Origin: Bacillota bacterium
Lineage (GTDB): Bacteria; Bacillota; Clostridia; Oscillospirales; Ethanoligenentaceae
Reading direction: 5' to 3'
DNA length: 64,000 nucleotides
Assembly: GCA_023391835.1 (NCBI GenBank)
Contig: JAEWAE010000048.1
Location: 1 to 64,000, forward strand
The notes beneath the pieces are model-generated. The model did no database searches and had not been told where the DNA came from. It saw nothing but the letters and a program-made list of their open reading frames with translations. The position numbers and the translations under genes were made by a program. Positions 42,817 through 52,632 of the stretch are shown here, piece by piece; positions within the stretch are counted from its first letter, which is position 1, and each line of letters begins with the position of its first letter.

Positions 42817-44157
42817 TCACTGAGTCAGCTTGAAATTCTGCCGGATGGTGCCGATATCCATATAATAGGCGGCGTTCCCCGCGCTCCGGCCGGCGACAGA
42901 GGCCGCATATACGACGCCGTTGTTTTCGCCGAGCCTTGTGAGCCCCCCGGTGCGACGCACCGTGTTCCAGTCGTCCTCGGGGTAGGCGTGGATTTCAAAC
43001 AGCGCGCTGCCCATTTTCTGCGAGGCGGTATCCCACACCCGGAAAATCCAGTCGTCGCTGCCCTGGGTCTTATCCACCGTCACATTCTTGCCCCAGCTGT
43101 CGGGATAAATGAAATAATACCCTGCGGCGCTGTTGGTGATGCTCTGCAGCACCGTTTTCATGTCGCCGTCGGCATACTCCTGCCAGCGGACGAGCCAGAT
43201 TTTGGAGTTATAATCGGCGACGTTGCCGTAGCCGGGCAGCTCGACCGGCACCGGGATTTCCGTCGACCCGTCGCCGCTCATTTTTGCACAGGAAATGGGC
43301 ACGTCCCGCAGCGTGCGGGTGACCGTGTGAGTCGAAGCGTCATACAGCGGGTCGGTCAGGGCGCCGTTTTGCCACAGCAGCAGCTCAGTGACCATCGAAT
43401 GGGCTCCCTTGTAGCCGTCCACCAGCACGGCGGGCTTGCCGTCCACCTTGGTGTCGTAAAGGCCGGCGTAACGGCTGACAGTGCTGTCGAGCGGCGTCTG
43501 GGATATTTCGGTGAGGCGGCCGTTTTTATAGCTGACCAGCGAAGCGACCGATTTGCCGGAATCGGTGCCGGACTGGCCCGCATCCAGATGCAGCAGCAGG
43601 ATGTCGGTCTTGCCGTCACCGTCCATATCCAGCGTCGTCATTTCGGTGAAATTGGAACGGAACACTTTGGTGTAGCGGCTGCCGCTGAGGGAATAGACTC
43701 CGAGCCACAGGTCGGTGTTGGTGTAAAGAGTCCACCCAATGGCCAGCTCGTCGCTGCCGTTGTCGTCGAAATCGCCGAAGGCCAGCCGGTCGACCTCCTG
43801 CCCCTCACCGCTGATATCGTCGATTTTTCGCCAGCTGCCCTTCTCTTTTTTCAGGATCATCACATGGGCGCCGGCCTTGTCGCCCGCCGGGCGGTAGACG
43901 GCAATGGCCTCCGGCTCGGGATCTTTATCGAGATTATGGAGCACGACCGGCGAACGATAGTCACCCTCCATCGGGTATTTCAGCGTAAATTTGCCCTTGC
44001 CGATGGTGTTTTCCAGCGCCTTCTCAATGGCGCGCTGCTCCCCGGTCAGCTTGGGCGGGCTCATCAGATCGCTGATGTCGCCGCCCATAAACGTCTGACA
44101 GGCCGTCAGAGGGAGCATGAGCAGCGCGGTCAGAAGCAACGTCAGCATCCGCTTCAA
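42817..44157 (-). CDS. Lipoprotein with FG-GAP/VCBS-like repeats
   Basis: A 446-residue secreted lipoprotein. The signal peptide ends in the lipobox LPLTAC. Calcium-loop-like repeats follow (DKDPEPEAIA, DFDDNGSDELAIG, DMDGDGKTDILLL), typical of beta-propeller FG-GAP or VCBS proteins. TTG 44157 follows AAAGGGG. It is the first gene of the operon with the response regulator and kinase, so it may feed a cell-surface signal to that system. Confidence 0.8.
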   Translation of the reverse strand: MKRMLTLLLTALLMLPLTACQTFMGGDISDLMSPPKLTGEQRAIEKALENTIGKGKFTLKYPMEGDYRSPVVLHNLDKDPEPEAIAVYRPAGDKAGAHVMILKKEKGSWRKIDDISGEGQEVDRLAFGDFDDNGSDELAIGWTLYTNTDLWLGVYSLSGSRYTKVFRSNFTEMTTLDMDGDGKTDILLLHLDAGQSGTDSGKSVASLVSYKNGRLTEISQTPLDSTVSRYAGLYDTKVDGKPAVLVDGYKGAHSMVTELLLWQNGALTDPLYDASTHTVTRTLRDVPISCAKMSGDGSTEIPVPVELPGYGNVADYNSKIWLVRWQEYADGDMKTVLQSITNSAAGYYFIYPDSWGKNVTVDKTQGSDDWIFRVWDTASQKMGSALFEIHAYPEDDWNTVRRTGGLTRLGENNGVVYAASVAGRSAGNAAYYMDIGTIRQNFKLTQ

Positions 44158-44282
44158 CTGGGTATCCCCTTTCCCGTCAGACCGGTCAAATGCATAAAAA
44201 AAATGCCGGTACGCAGCCGGCACGAAAGTGGAGGGGTAATGTAATCGGAATTATGGCCACGCGGCTCATTCATCCTAGCTAT

Positions 44283-44326
44283 ATTATAGCATCCTCCCAC
44301 TTGCCGGTGGTTACATAATCATTACA
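44283..44326 (-). promoter_or_regulatory. Promoter with WalR-type box for the lipoprotein/two-component operon
   Basis: TATAAT at 44283-44288 (minus strand) without a good -35. In its place is the direct repeat TGTAAT-N5-TGTAAC (44310-44326), which fits the WalR/VicR consensus TGTWAH-N5-TGTWAH. This suggests activation by the operon's own regulator. Confidence 0.65.
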
Positions 44327-44472
44327 ATCCGGTAAACAATTTCACGGTTTTCAGCCGGCGGCAATCCAATACCATATTTTATATCCATGCAAGCCCAAAA
44401 GTCAAGAAAAAGGCGCGCCGTGGGGCGGCGGACGGGATATGGCGGATACCGCCGGCAAGAAAATGCGCGGTT

Positions 44473-45054
44473 TCAGGCCAGCGCCTGCACCGCCAGGAAA
44501 ACCGCCATGACGGCGGCGTCCGCAGCCAGCGGCACCATGCCCTCCCGATAGCCGGCCGCACCGCTCAGGTGGTAATACGCCACATAGCAGATCACGCCGG
44601 CCACTGTGGCGGCGCCCACCAGAGCCGCCAACGCCGCCGCCCCGGCGGGAGCCACCCGCCCGGTGCCGCCGAGTACCGCCGCTGCAGACAGCTCCACCGC
44701 CGCCCAGATATGCATGATGAGCAGTTCCGACGTCACGGGCCGATGGAAGCACACAGCCGTAACCACCAGCAGCACCGCATAGGATACCGCGGCACCGAGA
44801 AGCACCCAGTGCACCGGCACCCCATGGGAACGCGGCGCCAGCTCGGCGACCCCGCGGCCCAGCAGATACAGCGCGGCGAAACCCGTGAGGAACGCGCCCG
44901 CCAGACACACCCCGCCGACCGGGCCAAAGCCGGAGGCCCCCGGCCGGAACGACACGGCCCACCAAGCCAGATAAAGCAGGCTGCAGCCCAGAAACAGAGC
45001 GTTCCCCGCAAACAGTTCCCAGAGCGGAGCCGAAAAATCATGAAACCATCCCAT
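44473..45054 (-). CDS. Multi-TM membrane protein, unidentified
   Basis: A 193-residue protein with six predicted membrane helices and Ala/Gly-rich loops. ATG 45054 sits after GGGAGG. No known family was recognised. It is separated from neighbours by a terminator and a promoter region. Confidence 0.65.
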   Translation of the reverse strand: MGWFHDFSAPLWELFAGNALFLGCSLLYLAWWAVSFRPGASGFGPVGGVCLAGAFLTGFAALYLLGRGVAELAPRSHGVPVHWVLLGAAVSYAVLLVVTAVCFHRPVTSELLIMHIWAAVELSAAAVLGGTGRVAPAGAAALAALVGAATVAGVICYVAYYHLSGAAGYREGMVPLAADAAVMAVFLAVQALA

Positions 45055-45170
45055 AGCGGCCTCCCGTGGGCCCGCCATAATTTCACCCGCAGGGCATTGC
45101 GTGCAAGCGGCCCATCCCTTTGCAATTATCCTATATCATTCCGAAGCAAAAAGAAAGCCCCGCCCCGGAC

Positions 45171-45211
45171 AAAAAGCCCTCTGCCGGCCAAAAGCCGGAA
45201 GAGAGCTTTTT
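45171..45211. terminator. Bidirectional hairpin terminator
   Basis: A long imperfect stem, AAAGCCCTCTGCCGGC pairing with GCCGGAAGAGAGCTTT, with A run before and T run after, so it can work in both directions. Confidence 0.75.
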
Positions 45212-45530
45212 CATATGATATTGGAGTCATCCAGATATGTCGTTTTGTGTTGAAACTTTGACAATTGCCCGGTATCGGGTCAAAAGAGCGGCGCCGCTCA
45301 TCCCATATCGGCAGCCCGGCCCATATCGCTCCCGCGCTTGCCGGCGCCCGGATATTCTAAAGGGGTGACGGCATCCTTATATTGGATTTCACGATACCCC
45401 TTCCGTATTTTATTGTATGATTGAGAAAATATAAGCGTGACAAGCCGTCGGAAAATACTCCCGACGAGCCAAACGGCCGACAGCGGGCTGTGCATTATGC
45501 GCAGGCCCGCCGAATGAAACCGATGGGAAC

Positions 45531-45761
45531 TTAATCCGTCTTGTCCCGAAATGGATAGCACAGAAAGGATATAAGACAAAGCGCCGCAGAATACGCGATC
45601 GTATAATGGGTGCCTGTGTGCCCATTCGACCAGCTGGCCAGCGACAATGCGTTAAGTATGGCGTCGCCAAGCGTAAAGCCGTTTATGGTAAACGACGATA
45701 GAATGGCAAATGCGAGTAGAAAAAGTGAAAATACACGCTGAAATCGTATCGACGCCTTCAC
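45531..45761 (-). CDS. Small membrane protein, 76 residues
   Basis: GTG start at 45761 behind GGGGG. Two hydrophobic helices (about 8-30 and 55-70) separated by a polar loop. No family recognised; composition suggests a real protein rather than a shadow. Confidence 0.5.
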   Translation of the reverse strand: MKASIRFQRVFSLFLLAFAILSSFTINGFTLGDAILNALSLASWSNGHTGTHYTIAYSAALCLISFLCYPFRDKTD

Positions 45762-46027
45762 CGCGGGTAACCCCCTTCTTGCCCCATTTTCTGATACAGC
45801 GTATGACGGGGAGGGCTTGGGTATGACCGGCGGATAAGGGAACTGCGGCAGTCACCACAAAAGCCGTCATCAAGACGCCCACAAAGCCGACGCCGGCGAC
45901 CCCGGCCGGCCGTGTTCCTCGCCCTCACCGCCCGCGGGCCTTTGCTTTTCGGGATTTTCTCCGGCCCGTTCCGGCTTTGCCGGATAATCTCCGCTCATCC
46001 ATGCACACTATTTTTGGAGGGATTTCA

Positions 46028-46156
46028 ATGAAAAATAAAAGCGATAAATTTAAAAACTCCAACGAAAGCGGCAAACAGACCAGTCAAAAGCCCGAAAACC
46101 AGAATAAGGACCATAACGCCAAAAAGGTTTCACTCGGGCCCAATACCAAGCGGTAA
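46028..46156 (+). CDS. Small Lys/Asn-rich protein, 42 residues
   Basis: ATG 46028 behind TGGAGGGA opens a 42-codon frame ending KKVSLGPNTKR. It is extremely hydrophilic (Lys, Asn, Gln, Ser) and has no hydrophobic core. It resembles small acid-soluble or stress-related peptides in composition only. A strong terminator follows 60 bases later. Confidence 0.65.
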   Translation: MKNKSDKFKNSNESGKQTSQKPENQNKDHNAKKVSLGPNTKR

Positions 46157-46215
46157 GCAATTTTTTGAATAAACTTTCGTGTTTCGGCCCATACTCTTAT
46201 TGGATCTTCCTCTTG

Positions 46216-46242
46216 AGGCGCACAATGGGGTGCGCCTTTTTT
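46216..46242 (+). terminator. Terminator after the 42-residue gene
   Basis: Stem AGGCGCAC / GTGCGCCT with a six-base loop, then six T. Confidence 0.85.
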
Positions 46243-46394
46243 GCGCGATTTTCCGCCGATATGCCCGCTGTGCGATCGGATGGTTCTTAGAGTCGGCGCC
46301 ACCGTTTTATGCCGCTGTCATCCATTATATATCGGGATACGCACAAACCCGCATGGGCACTGGGTTTCCAGCGCGCATGCGGGTTTGGTTCGTT

Positions 46395-46741
46395 GGTGTG
46401 AGTAAGTCTGTAAGCCGAGTTCTGTTTTTGACAGCCATCTATCTTGGCCGTGCGTTGCCGCACGGCTCCAGCCACCTTCCCGGGGAAACGCCGGGCGAGC
46501 GCATCTTTCCCCTATTGGGTGTTGCTCCGGATAGGGTTTGCAGGGCCGCGCAGTCTCCTGCGCGCCGGTGAGCTCTTACCTCGCCTTTCCACCCTTGCCG
46601 GGAAACCCGGCGGTATATCTCTGTTGCACTATCCCTGGAGTCGCCTCCGGCGGGCGTTACCCGCTATCCTGCCCTAGGAGCTCGGACTTTCCTCAGGTAC
46701 GGCCTTTCGGCACTGCACCCGCAGCTGTCTGGCTTGCTCAC
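46395..46741 (-). ncRNA. rnpB: RNase P RNA
   Basis: Catalytic RNA of RNase P. On the minus strand the universal 5' signature GAGGAAAGTCCGAGCTC is at 46679-46695, and the 3' signature ACAGAACTCGGCTTA is at 46408-46422. The span of about 345 nt fits a bacterial type A molecule. Promoter TTGACA (46771-46776), 17 bp, TATAAT (46748-46753). A GC hairpin at 46350-46390 may end the transcript. Confidence 0.95.
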
Positions 46742-46747
46742 GTTGCT

Positions 46748-46816
46748 ATTATACGGATTCAGCGCGGGTTTGTCAATCGCGCGGCAGTTGATATTTGCCC
46801 GCCGGAAACGTATAAT
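46748..46816. promoter_or_regulatory. Divergent rnpB and murD promoters
   Basis: Leftward: TTGACA-17-TATAAT (46776 to 46748) for rnpB. Rightward: TTGATA (46788-46793), 17 bp, TATAAT (46811-46816) for murD. The two are back to back. Confidence 0.8.
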
Positions 46817-46911
46817 AATATTGCTTATTCGCGTGCATCGCAGCATTCCGGCGGAGCGGAGCGGGACCGACGCGGCCCCGGCCTCCCCGTTTAAAGGAGC
46901 ATTGGGGCAAT

Positions 46912-48303
46912 ATGAACGACAGACTGGCAAAATTTTATACTTCCCTCAAGGGCAAACGCATTCTCATGCTCGGCATCGGCAAAAGCAATTCTCCGCTGGT
47001 GCGCATGTGCATTTCAAAAGGCGCGGAAGTGACCGTATGTGACCGGCGCACCCGTGGTGAGGTCGGCAGCCCGGCCGACGAGTTGGAGGCTGCCGGCGCC
47101 CGGCTGCGGCTGGGGCCGGATTATCTCAGCGACCTCGACGCCGACATTATTTTCCGCACGCCGGGCATCCGCTACACGCTGCCCGAGCTCACTGAAGCCC
47201 GCCGCCGCGGCGTGGCGGTCACTTCCGAAATGGAAGTCTTTTTCGACCTGTGCCCCTGTCGCAAAATCGCGGTCACCGGCTCCGACGGCAAGACAACCAC
47301 CACGACGCTGATTTCCGAAATGCTGCGCCGGCAGGGCTACCGCGTGCATCTGGGCGGCAACATCGGCCGTCCGCTGCTGCCCGAAATCGAATCCATCCGC
47401 CCGGAGGACGTGGCGGTAGTGGAGCTGTCGAGCTTCCAGCTCATCTCGATGCGTTCAAGCCCTGAAACCGCCGTGGTCACGAACGTTTCGCCCAACCATC
47501 TGGACGTGCACAAGGATATGGCGGAATACATCGGTGCGAAGAAAAACATCCTCCTGCACCAGAATGCTTTCGGTCGCACGGTGCTCAACCTCGACAACGC
47601 CATCACCGCCTCGATGGTCGACGACGTGCGCGGCGCGCTCTATCTTTTCAGCCGCAAACAGCCGGTGGAATACGGCTGCTTCACCGACGCCGACGGTGTG
47701 GTGCGCATGCGCGACGGCGCCGAGCACGAGATCATGCGGGCCGACGAGATATTTATTCCCGGCACGCACAACCTGGAAAATTACATGGCCGCCATCTGCG
47801 CGGTATGGAGATTGGTGCCGCCCGAAATCATCCGGGAAGTGGCCCGCTCCTTCACCGGCGTGGAACACCGCATCGAGTTCATCCGGGAACTCGACGGCGT
47901 GAAATATTATAACGATTCCATCGCCACCACGCCGACCCGCACCATCGCGGGGCTCAATTCCTTCGACCACAAGGTCATCCTGATCGCCGGCGGCTATGAC
48001 AAGCACATTCCCTTCGACGTACTCGGGCCCAAGGCGGTGGAAAAGGTCAAGTGCCTGATCCTGATGGGCGTGACGGCGGATAAGATCGAGCAGGCCGTCA
48101 CCTCCGCGCCCGGCTACAGCGCGCAGGAAATGCCCATCGTGCGGGTCGGCAGTCTGGAAGAAGCGGTGCAGACCGCCCGGACCCGGGCCCGCCGCGGTGA
48201 CATCGTCACCCTTTCCCCCGCCTGCGCGAGTTTCGACATGTTCCCGAATTTCGAGACCCGGGGCAATATTTTCAAAAAACTGGTTACGGAACTGAAAGCC
48301 TGA
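46912..48303 (+). CDS. murD: UDP-N-acetylmuramoylalanine--D-glutamate ligase
   Basis: A 463-residue cytoplasmic peptidoglycan ligase. The ATP loop is VTGSDGKTTTT, followed by NVSPNHLDVH, GVEHRIEF and YNDSIATTP (C-terminal domain). Gene spacing suggests it heads an operon with the two M42 peptidases, unusual as it is separated from the rest of the mur/dcw cluster. Confidence 0.97.
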   Translation: MNDRLAKFYTSLKGKRILMLGIGKSNSPLVRMCISKGAEVTVCDRRTRGEVGSPADELEAAGARLRLGPDYLSDLDADIIFRTPGIRYTLPELTEARRRGVAVTSEMEVFFDLCPCRKIAVTGSDGKTTTTTLISEMLRRQGYRVHLGGNIGRPLLPEIESIRPEDVAVVELSSFQLISMRSSPETAVVTNVSPNHLDVHKDMAEYIGAKKNILLHQNAFGRTVLNLDNAITASMVDDVRGALYLFSRKQPVEYGCFTDADGVVRMRDGAEHEIMRADEIFIPGTHNLENYMAAICAVWRLVPPEIIREVARSFTGVEHRIEFIRELDGVKYYNDSIATTPTRTIAGLNSFDHKVILIAGGYDKHIPFDVLGPKAVEKVKCLILMGVTADKIEQAVTSAPGYSAQEMPIVRVGSLEEAVQTARTRARRGDIVTLSPACASFDMFPNFETRGNIFKKLVTELKA

Positions 48304-48351
48304 ATGGAAGAACAAGTCCCCCGTCCGGGGACGGAAGGAGCTTCGGATTTC

Positions 48352-49404
48352 ATGGATATGCAATTGCTGCTCGGCCGGCTGTCAGCCGCCTGCTGCGTCA
48401 CCGGCCGGGGCAACGCGGCGGCGCTGGCGGAGGAGGCGTTGAAGCCTTTCGCCCCCGCGGTGCGCCGCGACAGTCTGGGCAACCTCATTGCGCCGGTGAC
48501 GCCGCCGCAGCCCGGCGGGCTCCATCTGATGATGGAAGCCCATCTGGATGAGATCGGTTTTACGGTCGTTTCCATCGACGACAACGGGTTTCTGCGCTTC
48601 GGGGCCGTCGGCGGGCCCGACCCGCGGGTGCTGCCCGGGCAGGAAGTGACCGTATTCGGCCGCGAGGAGCTGTGCGGCGTCGTGTGCTTCACGCCACCCC
48701 GGCTGCTGCCGGCCGATGCGCGCCGCAAGTCGCCGGAAATTGACCGTCTGGCCATCGACGTGGGGCTGGGCCGCGAGCGGGCCGGCGAGCTGGTGTCGCC
48801 GGGCGACATCGTCGTGCTGCGGCGGGAACCCGCCGCACTGCTGGGCGGCCGGCTCACCGGCAAGGCGCTGGATAACCGCGCCGGCGTAGTGGCAGTGCTG
48901 CGCGCGCTGGAGCTGCTGGGCGACCCGAAGCCGCCCATCGGGCTGACCGTGCTGCTGAGCCTGGGCGAAGAGCTGGGCGAGCGGGGCGCCAAGGCCGCGG
49001 CATCGGCCGTCGCGCCCACCCATGCGCTGGTGGTGGATGTGAGCCACGCGCTCACGCCGGATGCAAAGCCCGAGGAATGCGGCGAGCTGGGCCGCGGCCC
49101 GATGATCGGTGTGTCGCCCATACTGGATGCGGAGTTTTCCGCCCGGCTGCACACGCTGGCCGCGCAGGCGCATATCCCCTGTCAGACCGAAGCCATGTCC
49201 GGCTCCACCGGCACCGACAGCGACGTGATCTCCGTGACCGGCCCGGGGGTGCGCACCGCGCTGGTATCTATCCCGCAGCGCTATATGCACACGGCGGCCG
49301 AGGTCATCCAGGTTTCGGACGTGGAGGATACGGCGCGGCTGATGGCCGCCTATATCCGGGATCTTGCGCCGCAAACGGCCGAAGGAGGAATTCCAAATGC
49401 ATGA
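48352..49404 (+). CDS. M42 family aminopeptidase
   Basis: A 350-residue metallopeptidase. MEAHLDEIGFTV gives the first metal ligands; DNRAGV, EELGERGAK and the C-terminal GTDSDVISVTGPG region complete the binuclear zinc site. ATG 48352 after GGAAGGAG is preferred over 48304. Overlaps the next M42 gene by eight bases. Family members degrade peptides in dodecameric complexes. Confidence 0.88.
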   Translation: MDMQLLLGRLSAACCVTGRGNAAALAEEALKPFAPAVRRDSLGNLIAPVTPPQPGGLHLMMEAHLDEIGFTVVSIDDNGFLRFGAVGGPDPRVLPGQEVTVFGREELCGVVCFTPPRLLPADARRKSPEIDRLAIDVGLGRERAGELVSPGDIVVLRREPAALLGGRLTGKALDNRAGVVAVLRALELLGDPKPPIGLTVLLSLGEELGERGAKAAASAVAPTHALVVDVSHALTPDAKPEECGELGRGPMIGVSPILDAEFSARLHTLAAQAHIPCQTEAMSGSTGTDSDVISVTGPGVRTALVSIPQRYMHTAAEVIQVSDVEDTARLMAAYIRDLAPQTAEGGIPNA

Positions 49405-50416
49405 TCTGCTGCGGCGGCTGTGCGCGGTGCCCGGCGTATCGGGCCGGGAAGCGCCGGTGGCGGATGTCATCCGGCAGGAAATCGGCTCCGCCGTCGAATG
49501 CCGCACCGACCCCATGGGCAACTTGATCGTTTTCCGGCAGGGCGCCGCCCGGCCCAAGCACCGGGTAATGTTCTGCGCCCACATGGACGAGGTGGGCCTG
49601 ATGGTCACCTATCTGACCGACGAGGGGCTGCTGCGCTTTTCGCCGGTGGGGGATGTCGACCCCCGTGCGGTGCTGGGCCGGCGGGTGCGGCTGAGCCGCG
49701 GCGGCGTGCCCGGCGTCATCGCCACCAAGGCCATCCATCTGCAAAGTGCGGAGGAACGCAAGACCGTACCGGATTTCGACGCGCTCTATCTCGACATCGG
49801 CGCCGCCTCGAAGGAAGAGGCCGCGCAGTACGCCCGGCCCGGCGACACCGTCTGCTTCGATTCGGATTTTACCGAATTCGGCGAAGGGATGCTCAAAGCC
49901 CGCGCCCTGGATGACCGGGCGGGATGCGCCGTACTCGTCGATCTGATCCGCTCGGAGCTGCCCTATGACTGCTGGTTCGCCTTCACGGTGCAGTCGGAGG
50001 TGGGGCGGCGGGGCGCCCGTGTGGCGGCTTTTGCCGTCAAGCCCGATATGGCGGTTGCGGTGGGAGCCGCCGAGGCGGCCGATATCCCCTTCGTGGAAAA
50101 AGAACAGGCGATATGCCGTCTGGGCGGCGGCCCGGCCGTCTCTTTCATGGATAGAAGCGCCCTTTATGACCGGGAGCTTTTTGAACGCATCCGCCACGCG
50201 GCCGGCGAGAAAGACATCCCCTGCCAGCTTCGGCAGGATGTGCGCGGCGGCAGCGATGCCGGGGCCGTGCAGTCGGTGGTCGGCGGCACGCGGGTGGCGG
50301 CCGTATCCGTGCCCTGCCGCTATATCCATTCGCCCTGCTGTGTCATGCGGGCGGAGGATCTGGAACACACCGAGCGGCTGGCCCGGGAGTTGGCCGCGGT
50401 CTTCCCCGTGCTGTAG
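49397..50416 (+). CDS. M42 family aminopeptidase (second copy)
   Basis: A 339-residue paralogue. CAHMDEVGLMV, ALDDRAGC, QSEVGRRGAR and GGSDAGAVQ carry the M42 metal and catalytic pattern. AGGAGG precedes ATG 49397. The adjacent pair may form a mixed oligomer. Confidence 0.9.
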   Translation: MHDLLRRLCAVPGVSGREAPVADVIRQEIGSAVECRTDPMGNLIVFRQGAARPKHRVMFCAHMDEVGLMVTYLTDEGLLRFSPVGDVDPRAVLGRRVRLSRGGVPGVIATKAIHLQSAEERKTVPDFDALYLDIGAASKEEAAQYARPGDTVCFDSDFTEFGEGMLKARALDDRAGCAVLVDLIRSELPYDCWFAFTVQSEVGRRGARVAAFAVKPDMAVAVGAAEAADIPFVEKEQAICRLGGGPAVSFMDRSALYDRELFERIRHAAGEKDIPCQLRQDVRGGSDAGAVQSVVGGTRVAAVSVPCRYIHSPCCVMRAEDLEHTERLARELAAVFPVL

Positions 50417-51202
50417 ATGCTGCGTCTGATTGATAAAGCCCCCGACCGGGCCCTGAATGCCATGCTGGAAGCCCGCCCGGAGCTGAGTGTGCGGATCGGG
50501 GCCCTGTGGCAGGCCTATGGCCCCGGGCGGAATTTTTTTAACGTGTGGCTGCAGGACGGGGACCGGGCCTGTCTGGCACGGCTGGACGACGTATTTTTCC
50601 TGGTGAACAGCTCCGTCGACGTAAACGGCGGCACCGACTGGGAAGAAATCGCGTCGCTGCTGCGCATGAGCCCGGCGTTTTCCTGCCTGCTGACGACGGA
50701 AACCGCCGCCCGCAGGGTGGCGGATCGTCTCGGCTCCCCCGTTTCGGTGGGTACGCGACGGCTTTTGCGTATGGATTCGCTGCCCCGCGGGCCCCGGCCT
50801 GCGGGCGTGACCATCGACCGGCGGCCCGACCTGCGCAGCGTTTATCGCGTAGCGGCCTCGTTTTTCCCCATGCCGGGCGGGTTTGTCGCCTGGTATACCG
50901 ACATGAGCCACCGGCTGCGTCACGGCTGTGCCCGGGCCTATGCGCTGTGGGCCGACGGAGCGCCGGCAAGCGTTTGTCTGGTCAGTGCCCAGAGCGGGCA
51001 GGCGGGCCTCATCAGCTCGGTGACCACGCTGCCGGCCTGCCGGGGACGTGGGTTTGCCTCTGCACTGCTGCATGCGGCCTGTGCCGATCTGCTGCAGAGC
51101 GGGCGCACCCCCACACTGGAGTGCCGGCCAGAGCTGCTACCCTTTTACCGGGAACGGGGCTTCCGGGAATTCTGCCCCATGGCCGAGCTGCGTCCTCTGT
51201 GA
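50417..51202 (+). CDS. GNAT family N-acetyltransferase
   Basis: A 261-residue protein. The C-terminal third has the acetyl-CoA loop CRGRGFASALL and a closing FYRERGF. The N-terminal half is a divergent GNAT-like lobe, so it may be a tandem-GNAT protein. It starts directly after the M42 stop codon. Substrate unknown. Confidence 0.8.
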   Translation: MLRLIDKAPDRALNAMLEARPELSVRIGALWQAYGPGRNFFNVWLQDGDRACLARLDDVFFLVNSSVDVNGGTDWEEIASLLRMSPAFSCLLTTETAARRVADRLGSPVSVGTRRLLRMDSLPRGPRPAGVTIDRRPDLRSVYRVAASFFPMPGGFVAWYTDMSHRLRHGCARAYALWADGAPASVCLVSAQSGQAGLISSVTTLPACRGRGFASALLHAACADLLQSGRTPTLECRPELLPFYRERGFREFCPMAELRPL

Positions 51203-51290
51203 TTTCCGCCCGGATACGGCCGCCGGTCGTTTTATAAGCGGGCTTATTTCTTGCATATTATCCGGGAAGTATTCAAACTCGAAAGGCGGA

Positions 51291-52589
51291 ATGGAATCCG
51301 TGAACGGCAATACCCCTAAAGGATTATTCGACTTCGACCCGAAAATTGAAAAGGCGGCCGAAACCGCTCTGCGGCTGTGCGCCGAGGCATTTGCCGCCAT
51401 CGACCGTGTGGACGAGCAGAACAGCCGCAAGGTGCTGGCGGCCTTCATTGAGAATCATGTCAGCGAGGCCCATTTCGCCGGTTCCACGGGTTACGGCTAC
51501 GGCGACCGCGGCCGGGAAGTGCTGGACGCCTGCTTTGCCCGGGCGCTGGGCGCGGAGGATGCGCTGGTGCGGCACAATTTCGTGTCGGGCACCCATGCGC
51601 TGGCGACGGCGCTTTTCGGCGTGCTGCGCCCCGGCGACACGCTGCTCGCCTGCACGGGCCGGCCCTACGACACGATGGAAAGCGTCATCGGCCTGCGTCC
51701 GGACGGCAGCGGCTCGCTGAAAGATTTCGGCGTCGCGTATAAAGAAGCGGCTTTGCGGCCCGACGGCACGCCGGATGAGGCGGCTATCCGGGCGGCGCTG
51801 CAGAATGGCCCGGTGAAAATGGCCTATATCCAGCGTTCCCGCGGCTACAGCCTGCGGCCCTCGCTGTCGGTGGCGGCCATCGGGCGGCTGTGCCGCGTCA
51901 TCAAGGCGACGGCGCCCGACACGGTCATCATGGTGGATAACTGCTATGGTGAATTTGTCGAGCCCACCGAGCCGACCCAGGTGGGCGCCGACCTGATGGC
52001 CGGGTCGCTCATTAAAAACGCCGGCGGCGGGCTGGCCGAGACCGGCGGGTACATCGCCGGGCGGCACGATCTGGTGGAGCTGGCCGCCAACCGGCTCACC
52101 GTGCCCGGCATGGGGCGTGAGGTCGGCCCGACGCTTCACCAGACCCGGCCGATGCTGCAGGGGCTGTTTTTCGCACCCCACGTCACCGCCCAGGCCCTGC
52201 GCACGGCGGTATTCGCCGCGGCCTTTTTCGAGCAGCTTGGCTACCGGGCCACGCCCCGTTACACCGAGCTGCGCACCGATATCATCGAGACCGTCGAGTT
52301 GGGCCGGCCGGAGGCGCTCTGTGCCTTCTGCAAGGGCATCCAGCACGGCTCGCCGGTGGATTCCGACGCCGTGCCGGAACCGTGGGACATGCCCGGCTAC
52401 GACAGCCAGGTCATCATGGCGGCCGGCACCTTCACGCTGGGGGCTTCCATCGAGCTGTCGGCGGATGCGCCGCTGCGCGCTCCCTATGCGGTGTGGATGC
52501 AGGGCGGCCTGACATTTGAGACCGGCAAGGCCGGCGTGATGCTGGCGGCTCAGGCCATGGCCGACGAGGGGCTGCTTGGCAAGGCTTGA
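51291..52589 (+). CDS. PLP-dependent methionine gamma-lyase/aluminium-resistance family protein
   Basis: A 432-residue fold-type I enzyme. ALVRHNFVSGTHAL, IMVDNCYGEF and GSLIKNAGGGLAETGGYIAG (PLP lysine in SLIKN) match the family sometimes annotated as cystathionine beta-lyase or aluminium resistance protein. Physiological substrate not certain; likely a sulfur amino acid or cysteine conjugate. Its stop overlaps the -35 of the tRNA-Leu promoter. Confidence 0.88.
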   Translation: MESVNGNTPKGLFDFDPKIEKAAETALRLCAEAFAAIDRVDEQNSRKVLAAFIENHVSEAHFAGSTGYGYGDRGREVLDACFARALGAEDALVRHNFVSGTHALATALFGVLRPGDTLLACTGRPYDTMESVIGLRPDGSGSLKDFGVAYKEAALRPDGTPDEAAIRAALQNGPVKMAYIQRSRGYSLRPSLSVAAIGRLCRVIKATAPDTVIMVDNCYGEFVEPTEPTQVGADLMAGSLIKNAGGGLAETGGYIAGRHDLVELAANRLTVPGMGREVGPTLHQTRPMLQGLFFAPHVTAQALRTAVFAAAFFEQLGYRATPRYTELRTDIIETVELGRPEALCAFCKGIQHGSPVDSDAVPEPWDMPGYDSQVIMAAGTFTLGASIELSADAPLRAPYAVWMQGGLTFETGKAGVMLAAQAMADEGLLGKA

Positions 52590-52615
52590 CACCTGCCCGC
52601 GCCGTATGCTATGAT
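52586..52615 (+). promoter_or_regulatory. tRNA-Leu promoter
   Basis: TTGACA (52586-52591), 18-bp spacer, TATGAT (52610-52615); the -35 overlaps the upstream stop codon. Confidence 0.75.
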
Positions 52616-52632
52616 GACAGGGCCGACCGCAT

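Larger units (their letters stand above)
45055..46027. other. Long region with little coding content
   Basis: Contains the terminator at 45171-45211 and one plausible small membrane-protein gene (45531-45761). The rest shows no gene, RNA or repeat that I can support. Confidence 0.5.

Noticed and set aside
41527..44244. 905-residue open frame on the plus strand
   Set aside because: It lies opposite the kinase, regulator and lipoprotein genes, has His/Pro/Arg-rich low-complexity content and no family match. A GC-rich shadow.
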